Shown: in pieces, positions 44,584 through 53,613 of the stretch
Layout of the letters: each line of letters starts with the position of its first letter
Numbering within the stretch: the first letter of the stretch is position 1
NCBI GenBank assembly: GCA_023458555.1
Contig: JAEWYS010000004.1
Location: 1 to 64,000 of the forward strand
Source: Bacteroidota bacterium
Lineage (GTDB): Bacteria > Bacteroidota > Bacteroidia > Cytophagales > Cytophagaceae
DNA: 64,000 nucleotides
Direction: 5' to 3'
The notes under the pieces: model-generated
The model's input: only the letters and a program-made list of their open reading frames with translations
Told to the model about the DNA's origin: nothing
Database searches by the model: none
Program-made: the position numbers and the translations under genes

Positions 44584-45879
44584 CTACTTTCCTGATAGCT
44601 CTCTGATACTTTCTTCCGCAGCTTCTATAATACGATCAATAATCGCATCATCAATGGCATCCGACACGAAAAGCGCTTCAAACTGGGAAGGAGCCAGATA
44701 TACCCCTTTGTTGAGCATCGCCCTGAAATAACTTCCAAACTGTTCAAGATCACTTTTCCGGGCAGATTCAAAATCGTATACCTTTTCTTCAGTGAAGAAC
44801 AGGGTAAACATTGAGCCGATATGATTGATAGTATACCTGCGGCCTGCTTTTTCCAGCTGAGCCTGTATCCCCTTAACAATTCTTGTAGTTTTTTCCTCAA
44901 GACGGATATAAAGAGCCTTATTTCCCCTAAGCTGATGTAGCATGGCAAGACCTGCCGCCATAGCTACCGGATTGCCGGACAGGGTACCTGCCTGATAAAC
45001 TGGTCCGCTCGGAGATACACAATCCATGATTTCTTTTTTTCCGCCATACGCTCCTACCGGCATACCACCACCAATGATTTTGCCTAACGTGGTCATATCC
45101 GGCATGACTCCAAAATGTTTTTGTGCCCCTCCTTCCGATATTCTGAAACCAGTCATAACTTCGTCAAAGATCAGAACAATTCCAGCCTTGTCACATATTG
45201 ATCTCAATCCCTGAAGAAATCCTTCTGCAGGTAAAACACATCCCATATTGCCGGCAACCGGCTCAATAATAATGGCCGCAATCTGATTCCTGTTTGCCTC
45301 AACAAGCTCCTGAACTGCCGAAAGATCGTTAAACGGAGCTGTCAGGGTATCTCCGGCAACTCCTTTTGTTACACCCGGACTGTCGGGAACTCCCATGGTA
45401 ATAGCTCCGCTTCCCGCAGCAATCAGAAAAGAATCACCATGTCCATGATAACAGCCTGAAAACTTTATAATTTTATCTCTTCCTGTAAAGCCTCTCGCTA
45501 CCCTGATCGCGGACATGGTCGCCTCCGTACCGGAATTTACCATGCGTACCTTCTCAACAGAAGGAACCATATCAATAATAAGCTCGGCCATTTCTACTTC
45601 CTGTCTTGTCGGGGCTCCAAAGGATAAAGATCGCTCAGACGCTTTTATGACAGCTTCTCTGATCTGCTCATTATTGTGCCCCAACAGCATAGGGCCCCAG
45701 CTATTGATCAGTTCTATATATTTATTATCATCCTCATCAATCAGGTACGGTCCCTGTGCTGACTTGATAAACAGCGGTTCACCCCCAACTGCTTTGAAAG
45801 CTCTGACAGGTGAATTAACCCCACCGGGAATAAGATTTTTTGCCCGATCAAATAAGGCTTTACTACTTACTGTATTCAT
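44584..45879 (-). CDS. hemL: glutamate-1-semialdehyde 2,1-aminomutase
   Basis: This 431-residue PLP enzyme forms 5-aminolevulinate in the C5 haem pathway. The N-terminus RAKNLIPGGVNSPVRAF, the SGCYHGHGDSF block, the EPVAGNMG site, and the PLP lysine in TLGKIIGGGMPVGAYGG are all present. It starts one base after the preceding stop on the minus strand, so the two are co-transcribed. Confidence 0.96.
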   Translation of the reverse strand: MNTVSSKALFDRAKNLIPGGVNSPVRAFKAVGGEPLFIKSAQGPYLIDEDDNKYIELINSWGPMLLGHNNEQIREAVIKASERSLSFGAPTRQEVEMAELIIDMVPSVEKVRMVNSGTEATMSAIRVARGFTGRDKIIKFSGCYHGHGDSFLIAAGSGAITMGVPDSPGVTKGVAGDTLTAPFNDLSAVQELVEANRNQIAAIIIEPVAGNMGCVLPAEGFLQGLRSICDKAGIVLIFDEVMTGFRISEGGAQKHFGVMPDMTTLGKIIGGGMPVGAYGGKKEIMDCVSPSGPVYQAGTLSGNPVAMAAGLAMLHQLRGNKALYIRLEEKTTRIVKGIQAQLEKAGRRYTINHIGSMFTLFFTEEKVYDFESARKSDLEQFGSYFRAMLNKGVYLAPSQFEALFVSDAIDDAIIDRIIEAAEESIRELSGK

Positions 45880-45880
45880 C

Positions 45881-47644
45881 TTAATTAGAAGTTCTGTTTA
45901 CCATTTCAAGCTTGCCGCCAACAAACCTGACAATTGGTATAAACTGATTGCTCTGGGCTGATTTATAATTAAAGCCAACCAGCGTATTACCAGCTATGAA
46001 TCCGGTCTGTTGGAGGTTTTTTCCGAAATACGTACCATATGAATAAAGCATGCGGCCAAATAAATGAACAATGTCATTTCCCTGAAAAGCAAACGCAGTC
46101 GGATACAATCTGGTAGCAGTCACATATTTTTTTCGGAAAGCTTCAACGCCCGGCTTTCCGAAATCGAGAAAATCCGGATACAGAAAATGTACACTTCTGC
46201 GTTCAAACTGCTCCACTGTAAGCAAATTAAAGTCGAGCCATTCACTTGTCGTATAAACCGGAATACTGAATCCTCTGATTTCCATGGAACTGATCACATT
46301 GGCTGCAATAACCTGATCATTGGTAAATACAGCAATATGATTAACAGATATCATCAACGCGGAATCTGTAAGTGTCTGCTTGATCTGAGCAATATTTTCC
46401 CGATTTATTTTTTTCACAGAATGCAGCTTATATGCAGAGTCGCTTCCTTCTTCCACAGAACCAGCCAGCGCCCTCTGGTAAGCAACAGCCATAGTTGAAT
46501 CTCTTTCCGACTCTCCATGAATAATGATCACTTTATTCCTGTGCACTTCCGCTTCCTTTTGTTTTCCCTTGCTTCCCGTGTCGACTAATTTCTTTTCCGG
46601 CTTGTTATACTTCAGGTTGTAATCAGCAATCGACTCAGCCTGTGAATCGTATCCCGGCTGAAATAAAAAGGCAAAGAGATTGCCTGCAACCGGAGTGGTA
46701 TCATTAGCAAAGGGGCAAACAACCTGGATAGCATGCTGTCTGGAAAACTCATTGATAAGCGGCAAGTGGGCAGGATATACCGGGCCTATAATCAGGTCCA
46801 TTCTGGCCAGATCCGGTTCCTGCAAAAGCTGACGGAATTTATTTACGTCTTTATCCGTATCATATGCATAAAGATTTATTTTTATACCAAGTGCAGCAAG
46901 ACTGTCCCTGGCAATACGCATACCCTGATACATATCCAGCAGAAACTGATTAGACCTGCTGACATTTTCTACAGGCAGCTTACTTACCATAAAAGGAAAC
47001 AATACTGCTACATTGTACTCCTGTTTTTTGACAGACACAGGAGCTGCAGGAAGTAATCTGGCTCTGTCAAGTCTAAACTCTTCGATCAGATAATTAAACA
47101 GCATCTGATCAGGACCTTCTGAAGTATTATCGGCAAGTCGGGATGCCAGTATGTAGGCAAGCTCTTTATCTCTGGGATAGTTCTGATACAGCCATTTGAG
47201 ACTTTCAACAGAAGTCATTTTATCCAGATAGTACTTTTTAGTTACCGCTCCGTCCTTGTCAAAATTTTTACCAAGCTCCGACATCGCCTGCAACGCGTCT
47301 TTGTACTTTCCCTGCTCAAACAAAACAGCACCCAGCAAAAACCGGGCTTCTTCCTTCTTATCCCAGTTAGGATATTTCAAAAGAAGCTGCTTCACCATAA
47401 CTCTTGCATCCTCATACTTTTCTGCTTTGTACGCAGACAAGGCATAAAAATAATGCGCATATTCGGGAAACGGATTGTCTTCACCTTCAGACAACAGAGG
47501 CCTGAACGCCTCCATGGCAGCCTGATAGTTACCTTTTTTGTAAAAATCCTTGCCGGCCAGGTATCTCGTTTGCCTGTCCTGCCCATATACTCCCTGTATC
47601 AACAGAGAAAAAAGCACAAGTAAAGTAGAAGACAATATCCTCAT
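45881..47644 (-). CDS. TPR plus periplasmic-binding-fold protein (LpoA-like layout)
   Basis: This 587-residue exported protein has a signal peptide (STLLVLFSLLIQGVYG), about five TPR-like repeats (25-200: YLAGKDFYKKGNYQAAMEAF, LLGAVLFEQGKYKDALQAMS), and a type I periplasmic-binding-protein fold (about 215-580: YNVAVLFPFMVSKLP, LIIGPVYPAHLPL, ARLYPTAFAFQGNDIVHLF). Databases often call such proteins amino-acid ABC transporter substrate-binding, but no permease is near. The TPR-PBP arrangement is that of LpoA, an activator of peptidoglycan synthase; that role here is inference. It lies between guaA and hemL in an operon. Confidence 0.85.
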   Translation of the reverse strand: MRILSSTLLVLFSLLIQGVYGQDRQTRYLAGKDFYKKGNYQAAMEAFRPLLSEGEDNPFPEYAHYFYALSAYKAEKYEDARVMVKQLLLKYPNWDKKEEARFLLGAVLFEQGKYKDALQAMSELGKNFDKDGAVTKKYYLDKMTSVESLKWLYQNYPRDKELAYILASRLADNTSEGPDQMLFNYLIEEFRLDRARLLPAAPVSVKKQEYNVAVLFPFMVSKLPVENVSRSNQFLLDMYQGMRIARDSLAALGIKINLYAYDTDKDVNKFRQLLQEPDLARMDLIIGPVYPAHLPLINEFSRQHAIQVVCPFANDTTPVAGNLFAFLFQPGYDSQAESIADYNLKYNKPEKKLVDTGSKGKQKEAEVHRNKVIIIHGESERDSTMAVAYQRALAGSVEEGSDSAYKLHSVKKINRENIAQIKQTLTDSALMISVNHIAVFTNDQVIAANVISSMEIRGFSIPVYTTSEWLDFNLLTVEQFERRSVHFLYPDFLDFGKPGVEAFRKKYVTATRLYPTAFAFQGNDIVHLFGRMLYSYGTYFGKNLQQTGFIAGNTLVGFNYKSAQSNQFIPIVRFVGGKLEMVNRTSN

Positions 47645-47661
47645 TTCCTGTTATTTTTCAA

Positions 47662-49191
47662 TTATTCCCATTCAATAGTGGCGGGTGGTTTTGAACTAAT
47701 GTCATACACAACACGGTTCACACCTTTTACCTTATTAATAATCTCATTGGATATATCAGCCAGAAAATCATACGGTAAGTGAGCCCAGTCAGCAGTCATT
47801 CCATCAAGACTGGTCACTGCCCTTAAAGCCACTACCTGCTCATAGGTTCTTTCATCACCCATGACGCCAACCGAATAAATGGGCAATAAAATAGCTCCTG
47901 CCTGCCATACTTCATTATATAATCCGCTCTTTTTAAGACCATTGATAAATATGGCATCAACCTCCTGAAGAATTTTAACTTTGGCCGCCGTAATATCTCC
48001 AAGAATACGGATAGCAAGACCAGGTCCCGGGAACGGATGCCTCTGCAATATGGCATCACTGATTTCCAACGCTTTGCCCACCACCCGAACTTCATCCTTA
48101 AACAGTGTCTTTAAAGGCTCTACAATTTTTAGCTTCATAAAGTCAGGCAGACCGCCGACATTATGATGGCTTTTAATTGTTGCAGAAGGTCCTTTGACCG
48201 AAACAGACTCAATAACATCCGGATAGATAGTACCCTGCGCAAGCCACTTAACATCCTCTATTTTGTGGGCTTCTTCGTCAAAAACCTCGATAAAGGTTTT
48301 TCCTATTGCCTTTCTCTTTGCCTCCGGATCAGAAAGCCCTTTCAGAACTGCATAAAATTTTTCACTGGCATTTACTCCGATTACATTCAGTCCCATATCC
48401 TTATAGGACGCCAGTACCTCTTCAAATTCATTCTTCCGCAATAGTCCGTTATCAACGAAAATGCAGGTCAGCCGGCTGCCGACGGCTTTGTGAATAAGTA
48501 CAGCAGCTACCGAAGAATCAACTCCGCCACTCAGTCCAAGCACCACCTTCTCATTACCAAGCTGATTTCTCAGATCCTGAATAGTAGCATCAATAAATAC
48601 GTCCGGTGTCCAGTCCTGACTGCACCCGCAAATCTGAACTACAAAATTTCTCAGAATTGTTTTACCTTCTACAGAATGCGTTACTTCCGGATGAAACTGT
48701 ATTCCGTATGTCTGCTCGGCTTTTATTTTATAAGCCGCAACTTTGACAGATTCCGTACTGGCGATTATCTCGAACTGATCCGATAAGCCGGAAATAGTAT
48801 CTCCATGCGACATCCAGACCTGCGATTGCGGAGTGATTTCTTTCATAAGCTTATCAACACCGTGAATTTCAGTCAGACGGGCGCGCCCATATTCACGAAT
48901 ACGTGAAGGCATTACCTCATTTCCTTCCTTATAAGCAATTAGCTGAGCCCCATAGCAAATTCCCAACACAGGAATCACTCCTCTGATCGAAGCAAGATCA
49001 ACATCCGGAGCATTTTCTTCTCTTACCGAACAGGGGCTTCCTGATAATATAAGCCCCCTGATATCACTATCAATAGCGGGTACCTTATTATAAGGATGAA
49101 TTTCACAATATACATTTAGTTCCCTTATCCTTCTTGCTATTAACTGGGTATACTGAGACCCAAAATCCAAAATGAGTATTTTTTCAGCCAT
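47662..49191 (-). CDS. guaA: GMP synthase (glutamine-hydrolysing)
   Basis: This 509-residue enzyme aminates XMP to GMP. The start at 49191 (MAEKILILDFGSQYTQLIAR) is the standard family start; an upstream in-frame ATG would add 34 unrelated residues. The class I glutaminase has the Cys nucleophile in GICYGAQ and His/Glu in FHPEVTHS. The ATP-PPase loop is LSGGVDSSVAA, and the C-terminal dimer domain ends PATIEWE. It heads the guaA-(TPR/PBP)-hemL-proC run. Confidence 0.96.
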   Translation of the reverse strand: MAEKILILDFGSQYTQLIARRIRELNVYCEIHPYNKVPAIDSDIRGLILSGSPCSVREENAPDVDLASIRGVIPVLGICYGAQLIAYKEGNEVMPSRIREYGRARLTEIHGVDKLMKEITPQSQVWMSHGDTISGLSDQFEIIASTESVKVAAYKIKAEQTYGIQFHPEVTHSVEGKTILRNFVVQICGCSQDWTPDVFIDATIQDLRNQLGNEKVVLGLSGGVDSSVAAVLIHKAVGSRLTCIFVDNGLLRKNEFEEVLASYKDMGLNVIGVNASEKFYAVLKGLSDPEAKRKAIGKTFIEVFDEEAHKIEDVKWLAQGTIYPDVIESVSVKGPSATIKSHHNVGGLPDFMKLKIVEPLKTLFKDEVRVVGKALEISDAILQRHPFPGPGLAIRILGDITAAKVKILQEVDAIFINGLKKSGLYNEVWQAGAILLPIYSVGVMGDERTYEQVVALRAVTSLDGMTADWAHLPYDFLADISNEIINKVKGVNRVVYDISSKPPATIEWE

Positions 49192-49196
49192 AGGTG

Positions 49197-49204
49197 CAAA
49201 AATA
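49197..49204 (-). promoter_or_regulatory. -7 element (TATTTTTG) almost touching guaA
   Basis: On the minus strand TATTTTTG fits TAnnTTTG and ends only five bases before the guaA ATG. If functional, transcription would begin at or very near the start codon, giving a leaderless mRNA. Confidence 0.4.
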
Positions 49205-49282
49205 TAAATATTATGCTGAATTGGATAAATAAAAAATGATGACCCTACAAAAATAAAATCCGGACAGATATCCGGATTCATT

Positions 49283-49507
49283 TTATTTGGCAACTACAGA
49301 CTGTTCCTGATGGATAATTTCAAAATACTCATCAAAAACCTTCTTTTCAAGAAGAAATGTTGGTTTCTGGCTTGCCCATTCGGAAGATACTTCAAAAAGA
49401 TTATTGAAAGTTCTTCCTTTATATATCTTTTTCTCCTCAAAACCTGCCAACTTAGCCTCTGTTGGCTTCTTTTTACAAATGTACTCGATTCTTTTTACGG
49501 CAGACAT
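49283..49507 (-). CDS. small conserved hypothetical protein
   Basis: This 74-residue soluble protein begins at ATG 49507 (MSAVKRIEYICKKKPTEAKL). It reads like a short regulatory or nucleic-acid-associated peptide: EEKKIYKGRTFNNLFEVSSE, then LLEKKVFDEYFEII. I do not recognise the family. An upstream in-frame extension to 49693 looks non-native. The transcript direction matches guaA downstream. Confidence 0.6.
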   Translation of the reverse strand: MSAVKRIEYICKKKPTEAKLAGFEEKKIYKGRTFNNLFEVSSEWASQKPTFLLEKKVFDEYFEIIHQEQSVVAK

Positions 49508-49813
49508 ATGTTTGTTCTCCAGATTAATTCTATAACCAATTCTCAAATTACAAAGTTTGCAAGCTGCCCGGTTCAGGGGCATATTACAATTAGTCAAAAA
49601 GGAATCATGCGCATAGAACCCGGACAACCTCGTAAGCCTCCGGGAACAAAAATCGGATTGATCATAACCCCTGTTTGTTTTATACAAGAACACAGAAACG
49701 ATTGAATGAGTTTTCTTTTACACAAATCAAATGCCTGTCCTGATCAATTTTTGAAAAAAATGTACTAAAATAGCAGTTAGTTTGCCCGGTCGTCAGACAG
49801 GGTCATTTCAAAA

Positions 49814-51040
49814 ATGAATAAGAACCAGGAAAGTGATAATTACCAACCGCGTATTGACAAGATCCATAACCTGATTTTGGAGATAGCTTCGGGTAACTTC
49901 GATGCAAGAGGCAGTATATCAGAATCGCTGGATGAAATCGATGCCATCACTGCCGGAATAAACATGCTGGTAGAAGAGTTAAAAATCTCAACCGTCTCAA
50001 GGGATTATTTCAACAGTATTTACCAGAGCATTGTTGACATGGTTATTATTGTCGATAATCAGGGAATAATCACTTCGACCAACGATGAAGTTCAGTCTCT
50101 GCTTGGTTATACACCGGCCGAACTCAAAGGCAGGCATTATTCTTTTATTCTGGATAAAAACTCACGCAATCTCTATAGTGTCTTCAAAAGCCTGATTAAC
50201 CAGAGAAGCTTTCAATCAGCCGAAAAAGTATTTTCCACTAAAGACGGCGAAAAATTGTATGTGACATGTTCCGGCTCTTTACTGTATGACAAACGCAACA
50301 AATCCAACGGAATTCTTTGCATAGCCAGAGATATTTCCAGATTAAAGAAATACGAAGATGCCCTTGTGAGGAAAAACAAGGAAATGGATAACTTTGTCTA
50401 TAAAGCCTCTCATGATCTGAAAGGTCCGCTGGTATCAATAATTGGTCTGGCTGAAGTAGCCAGAATGGAAGCAGGAAGCTCGCCGGTCTCCTCCTATCTG
50501 AATATGATTATTCAGACAGCCTCTAAACTTAACAACACGCTGGTTACCCTCCTAAAGCTTGCCATATCGGACAATGCCCTAAAAGAAAAAAAGACTTTTA
50601 TGGTATACAACACGGTCAATTCCATTCTTTCGCTTTTATCGGAAAAAGCCCGGATCAATAATGTTCAGATACTAAATAATATCTCACCCGAAATTGATTT
50701 ATGTTCCAATGAAGTACTTTTCGGGACTATAATTCAAAATCTGGTCGAAAATGCGATCAAGTACAAAGCCAATAAACGCAGGCCTTTTATCCAGCTTAAT
50801 GCCGTAAAAGAAGACTCAACGCTTAAGATTACAATTATAGACAACGGCATAGGTATTCCTGAGGGTCAGCTTGGAAATATCTTCAACATGTTCTTCAGAG
50901 CCAACAGAACACAGGAAGGTTCCGGCTTGGGACTTTTCATAGTACAAAACCACATCGAAAAGCTTCAGGGAGCTATTTCGGTAAAAAGCGTGGAAGGCCT
51001 TGGCACTACTTTCTTTCTCATGATTCCTGATCTTAAATAA
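49814..51040 (+). CDS. soluble PAS sensor histidine kinase
   Basis: This 408-residue kinase has no membrane segment. Residues about 10-60 form a HAMP-like helical hairpin (LILEIASGNFDARGSISESL), followed by a PAS domain (about 62-180: MVIIVDNQGIITSTNDEVQS). The H-box has His200 (SHDLKGPLVS), and the ATPase has N-box NLVENAIKYK, DNGIGIPEGQ and GSGLGLFIV. The next two plus-strand genes encode a SpoIIAA-like protein and a stand-alone receiver, which may complete a phosphorelay. Confidence 0.92.
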   Translation: MNKNQESDNYQPRIDKIHNLILEIASGNFDARGSISESLDEIDAITAGINMLVEELKISTVSRDYFNSIYQSIVDMVIIVDNQGIITSTNDEVQSLLGYTPAELKGRHYSFILDKNSRNLYSVFKSLINQRSFQSAEKVFSTKDGEKLYVTCSGSLLYDKRNKSNGILCIARDISRLKKYEDALVRKNKEMDNFVYKASHDLKGPLVSIIGLAEVARMEAGSSPVSSYLNMIIQTASKLNNTLVTLLKLAISDNALKEKKTFMVYNTVNSILSLLSEKARINNVQILNNISPEIDLCSNEVLFGTIIQNLVENAIKYKANKRRPFIQLNAVKEDSTLKITIIDNGIGIPEGQLGNIFNMFFRANRTQEGSGLGLFIVQNHIEKLQGAISVKSVEGLGTTFFLMIPDLK

Positions 51041-51163
51041 GAAAAACCACCCTGCTATTATTACATCTCCGTAAAGAATAGTAGATTTATGGCTCTAAAA
51101 CCTTCAGTTTCGGTTTTCACTAATTAACCTTTTAATTCAAAAAGAGTCTAATTTCAGTATTCT

Positions 51164-51556
51164 ATGGAAAATAATGACTTCGTAATGCTGCTGGAAGATG
51201 GTATTTTCTCCGTCAGTTTTAAGCGAAGTATCAAAATAGATTATGATCTGGCCTGGCAATTAATTGAAGCAAGAAAGCAACTACTGCCAGATGTCCCCTG
51301 TCTTATTATTCTGGATGGAAACGGTGTTACGAATGTAAGTAAAGAAGCCAGAGATCTCTTTGCATCCGATAAAGCAATCGAAGGAATATTAGCCGGAGCC
51401 TTTATTGTAAACTCTCCCCTCACTGTAGTTCTGGGCAACTTTTTTATTAAAATCAGTAAACCACAAAGACCAGCCAGACTATTTACAGATAAAGCAGAAG
51501 CCATGAAATGGCTGCGTACTTTTCAAAATACCACCGAACAAACTACCCTCGATTAA
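51164..51556 (+). CDS. SpoIIAA/STAS-like small protein
   Basis: This 130-residue protein has the alternating strand-helix pattern of the SpoIIAA/STAS-like superfamily (recently split as DUF7793): DGIFSVSFKRSIKIDYDLAW, then CLIILDGNGVTNVSKEARD and RLFTDKAEAMKWL. No serine for anti-anti-sigma phosphorylation could be identified. It lies between a histidine kinase and a receiver, four bases before the latter. Confidence 0.7.
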   Translation: MENNDFVMLLEDGIFSVSFKRSIKIDYDLAWQLIEARKQLLPDVPCLIILDGNGVTNVSKEARDLFASDKAIEGILAGAFIVNSPLTVVLGNFFIKISKPQRPARLFTDKAEAMKWLRTFQNTTEQTTLD

Positions 51557-51560
51557 TTTT

Positions 51561-51953
51561 ATGGAAATATACAAATATCAAAAAGTCCTTATTATCGATG
51601 ACAGCGAAATGGACCTTCTTGTTAATCAGACAATTCTAAGGACTATAAAATTTGCCCGGGAAATCGTAACCCGGAATACAGGCAAAGAAGCGATTGCCTA
51701 CCTCATGGAAGCCATAGCAGATCCGAATGATACGCTACCGGATTTTATACTTCTGGACATAAATATGCCGATCATGAACGGCTTTGAGTTTCTGGAGAAA
51801 TTTGAAACTATTATGGAAGCCGAAAATAAATGCAAAATAGCCGTCATAACATCTTCCGAAGACCTGGAAGATATTCAGAAAGTAAGCTCATTCAAATCCG
51901 TTGCAGGCTATCTGGTAAAACCTCTGGATATTGATTCACTTAACCGCTTCTGA
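51561..51953 (+). CDS. single-domain response regulator
   Basis: This 130-residue receiver has no output domain. Acidic residues in VLIIDDSEMD, the phosphoacceptor in FILLDINMPIMNGFEFL, the Thr/Ser in AVITSSED and the Lys in GYLVKPLD are all present. Such proteins act by protein-protein contacts or as phosphate shuttles. It begins four bases after the STAS-like gene, so it belongs to the same unit as the kinase. Confidence 0.92.
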   Translation: MEIYKYQKVLIIDDSEMDLLVNQTILRTIKFAREIVTRNTGKEAIAYLMEAIADPNDTLPDFILLDINMPIMNGFEFLEKFETIMEAENKCKIAVITSSEDLEDIQKVSSFKSVAGYLVKPLDIDSLNRF

Positions 51954-51968
51954 CTTCATCAAAAAAAT

Positions 51969-51990
51969 AGCGCTTACAGATAAGCGCTTT
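51969..51990. terminator. bidirectional hairpin between convergent genes
   Basis: A perfect 8-base stem AGCGCTTA/TAAGCGCT (51969-51976, 51981-51988) overlaps the last codons of the minus-strand gene. It has an A-run to the left and T-rich sequence to the right, so it can end transcripts from both sides. Confidence 0.7.
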
Positions 51991-52762
51991 CCTTTCCCGC
52001 ATCGTAGTTCTGATCCAGCCATCCGATAAGTTTCTGGTCAATATCAAATACAGGGACCAGATTATGGGGGATAACTTCCTGCGAAATCCAGGCAATGATT
52101 TTCAAAGACCCGCTTTCTTCCATAAAAACCGGGAGCAAATCAGAGTTATTTTTTTCCTGGGTAAAAGGATGATCAAGCACATAAATCATCACCGAGTCAT
52201 CTGCACTTTCCCTGATCAGAAACTCAAGACGATCCAGAAGCATATCAGCCGAAACATTATCAGGATAGTTGTAAAAATCAGACAAAACCTGAATGCCCGA
52301 CAGATTATTATATTGCAGCAGATCCGCAGTAAGATGTATTATATTATCTTTTTTCCGGATCTCATCCCCGCGATCAAACTTCATTTCTTCCTGCTTCGGA
52401 CTCAGTCCCCACCCACTAAGCTCAAGCATCTGAACCAGAAAATCATATAAATCATCCGTGGAATAAGAAAACTTTTCCGTAATCTCATCCGGCAAACCGA
52501 TTACTTCTCCGAGAAAAACCCCCAGTCTGTCAATCAGGGCATCCCGCTTTGCCAGCTCCTCCTGATGAAGCGCTTCCGGCATAAAGATGGTATGTCTTAC
52601 AGCCCCTTCCTCATTTTTAAAGCGGATTTGTGTTGGTTGCTTCTGTCCTTCGGCCAAAGCAAGATACATCAGCTTTTCACAATCATCCGTAATAATGGCC
52701 CCTTCTTGCCTTAATTCACATATCTGACCTTTTTCAATGATGTCCAACAACAACTTATCCAT
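51974..52762 (-). CDS. hypothetical protein, unknown family
   Basis: This 262-residue cytoplasmic protein starts at ATG 52762, chosen because an unusually strong ribosome site (GGGAGGTGG) ends three bases upstream. It is acidic and helical at first (LLLDIIEKGQICELRQEGAI), with a mid-section DLYDFLVQMLELSGWGLSP, and an alpha/beta C-terminal half (VMIYVLDHPFTQEKNNSDLL, LKIIAWISQEVIPHNL). No motif was recognised. It converges on the receiver gene. Confidence 0.65.
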   Translation of the reverse strand: MDKLLLDIIEKGQICELRQEGAIITDDCEKLMYLALAEGQKQPTQIRFKNEEGAVRHTIFMPEALHQEELAKRDALIDRLGVFLGEVIGLPDEITEKFSYSTDDLYDFLVQMLELSGWGLSPKQEEMKFDRGDEIRKKDNIIHLTADLLQYNNLSGIQVLSDFYNYPDNVSADMLLDRLEFLIRESADDSVMIYVLDHPFTQEKNNSDLLPVFMEESGSLKIIAWISQEVIPHNLVPVFDIDQKLIGWLDQNYDAGKESAYL

Positions 52763-52780
52763 ACCACCTCCCTTTTTATT
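52763..52780 (-). promoter_or_regulatory. strong Shine-Dalgarno sequence
   Basis: The minus strand reads AAAAAGGGAGGTGGT directly before the ATG at 52762. This is near-perfect anti-16S complementarity, rare for Bacteroidota, and it fixes the start codon. Confidence 0.6.
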
Positions 52781-52873
52781 CTGAACAGGTCCCGGTATGA
52801 AATAGTGCCGGTACGTTTCCAATTAATTTTATCTGTAAAGGAAATTGGCCGGTACGTCAGGACAAAAAACAAA

Positions 52874-52899
52874 GGTCCGGATAATTTTATATCCGGACC
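52874..52899 (-). terminator. Rho-independent terminator of the DUF4136 gene
   Basis: A 9-base perfect stem (GGTCCGGAT 52874-52882, partner 52891-52899) is followed on the minus strand by a T-rich run. It lies 41 bases after the DUF4136 stop. Confidence 0.8.
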
Positions 52900-52939
52900 C
52901 CTGTATATATATTCTGAACAACTATTGTACAATAATTCA

Positions 52940-53536
52940 TCAACCGGGATATTCATCAAAAATATCCTCTACATTCTCAGCCATTTCCTCATAGATTCGG
53001 TTTTCGTTGTATATTTCATCGGTAGCTTTACCGCGCCACACAATCTTCTTCGTCTCCGGATCAATAAGGTCAACAACTACCACACCACGCGTATACTCTA
53101 CAGGTGCCACCCCGGGGCCGGCTCCGATATAGCCCAGCCCGTTATAATTTGTATAATAGTATCCGCCCCATGGCTCCACATTATATCCCGGAGCGTAATA
53201 TTCATAACCGGAAGGAATGCTCGACTGAAAATCGATTTCCTCTGAGTATCGGGCATGGATCAACACCAGCAGATCAGGATTTATAGCATCAAGATAAAGT
53301 CCTTTATCTTTAAGCTGAGTCGTAACTTCATCTCTCAGACCTTCTGCCACCAGCGGATCTGACACATATTTGTATGTCGCTGTATCACCGGATGGGATAA
53401 AGGCAAATGAACGATACTTTTGCATGCCATCCTGAGAGAAATCCTGCGTCTGAACATCTTTAGAGCAGCTACTCATAAGTACACCCAGCCCCAGCAGCAT
53501 TCCGGACAAATAACCAATCAATCTTCCCTTCTTCAT
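52940..53536 (-). CDS. DUF4136 lipoprotein
   Basis: This 198-residue lipoprotein has a signal peptide ending in LMSSCSKD; I prefer the start at 53536 (MKKGRLIGYL) over ATG 53548. The mature part is a DUF4136 domain: YRSFAFIPSGDTATYKYVSD, then LVAEGLRDEVTTQLKDKGLY and VVVDLIDPETKKIVWRGKA. Such proteins are common outer-membrane lipoproteins of unknown role. The Gly/Tyr-rich loop near 115-140 is usual for the family. Confidence 0.88.
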   Translation of the reverse strand: MKKGRLIGYLSGMLLGLGVLMSSCSKDVQTQDFSQDGMQKYRSFAFIPSGDTATYKYVSDPLVAEGLRDEVTTQLKDKGLYLDAINPDLLVLIHARYSEEIDFQSSIPSGYEYYAPGYNVEPWGGYYYTNYNGLGYIGAGPGVAPVEYTRGVVVVDLIDPETKKIVWRGKATDEIYNENRIYEEMAENVEDIFDEYPG

Positions 53537-53613
53537 CTTTCCAAACACTTATTCCTAATAATAAAAGTATACCTAAGGCCTGATTGTTGATTCAAAAAAG
53601 AAAAATCTCAGTT

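Noticed and set aside
49310..49705. 131-codon plus-strand frame overlapping the small gene at 49283
   Set aside because: Composition is unlike the window's proteins and the minus-strand 74-residue frame looks more protein-like.
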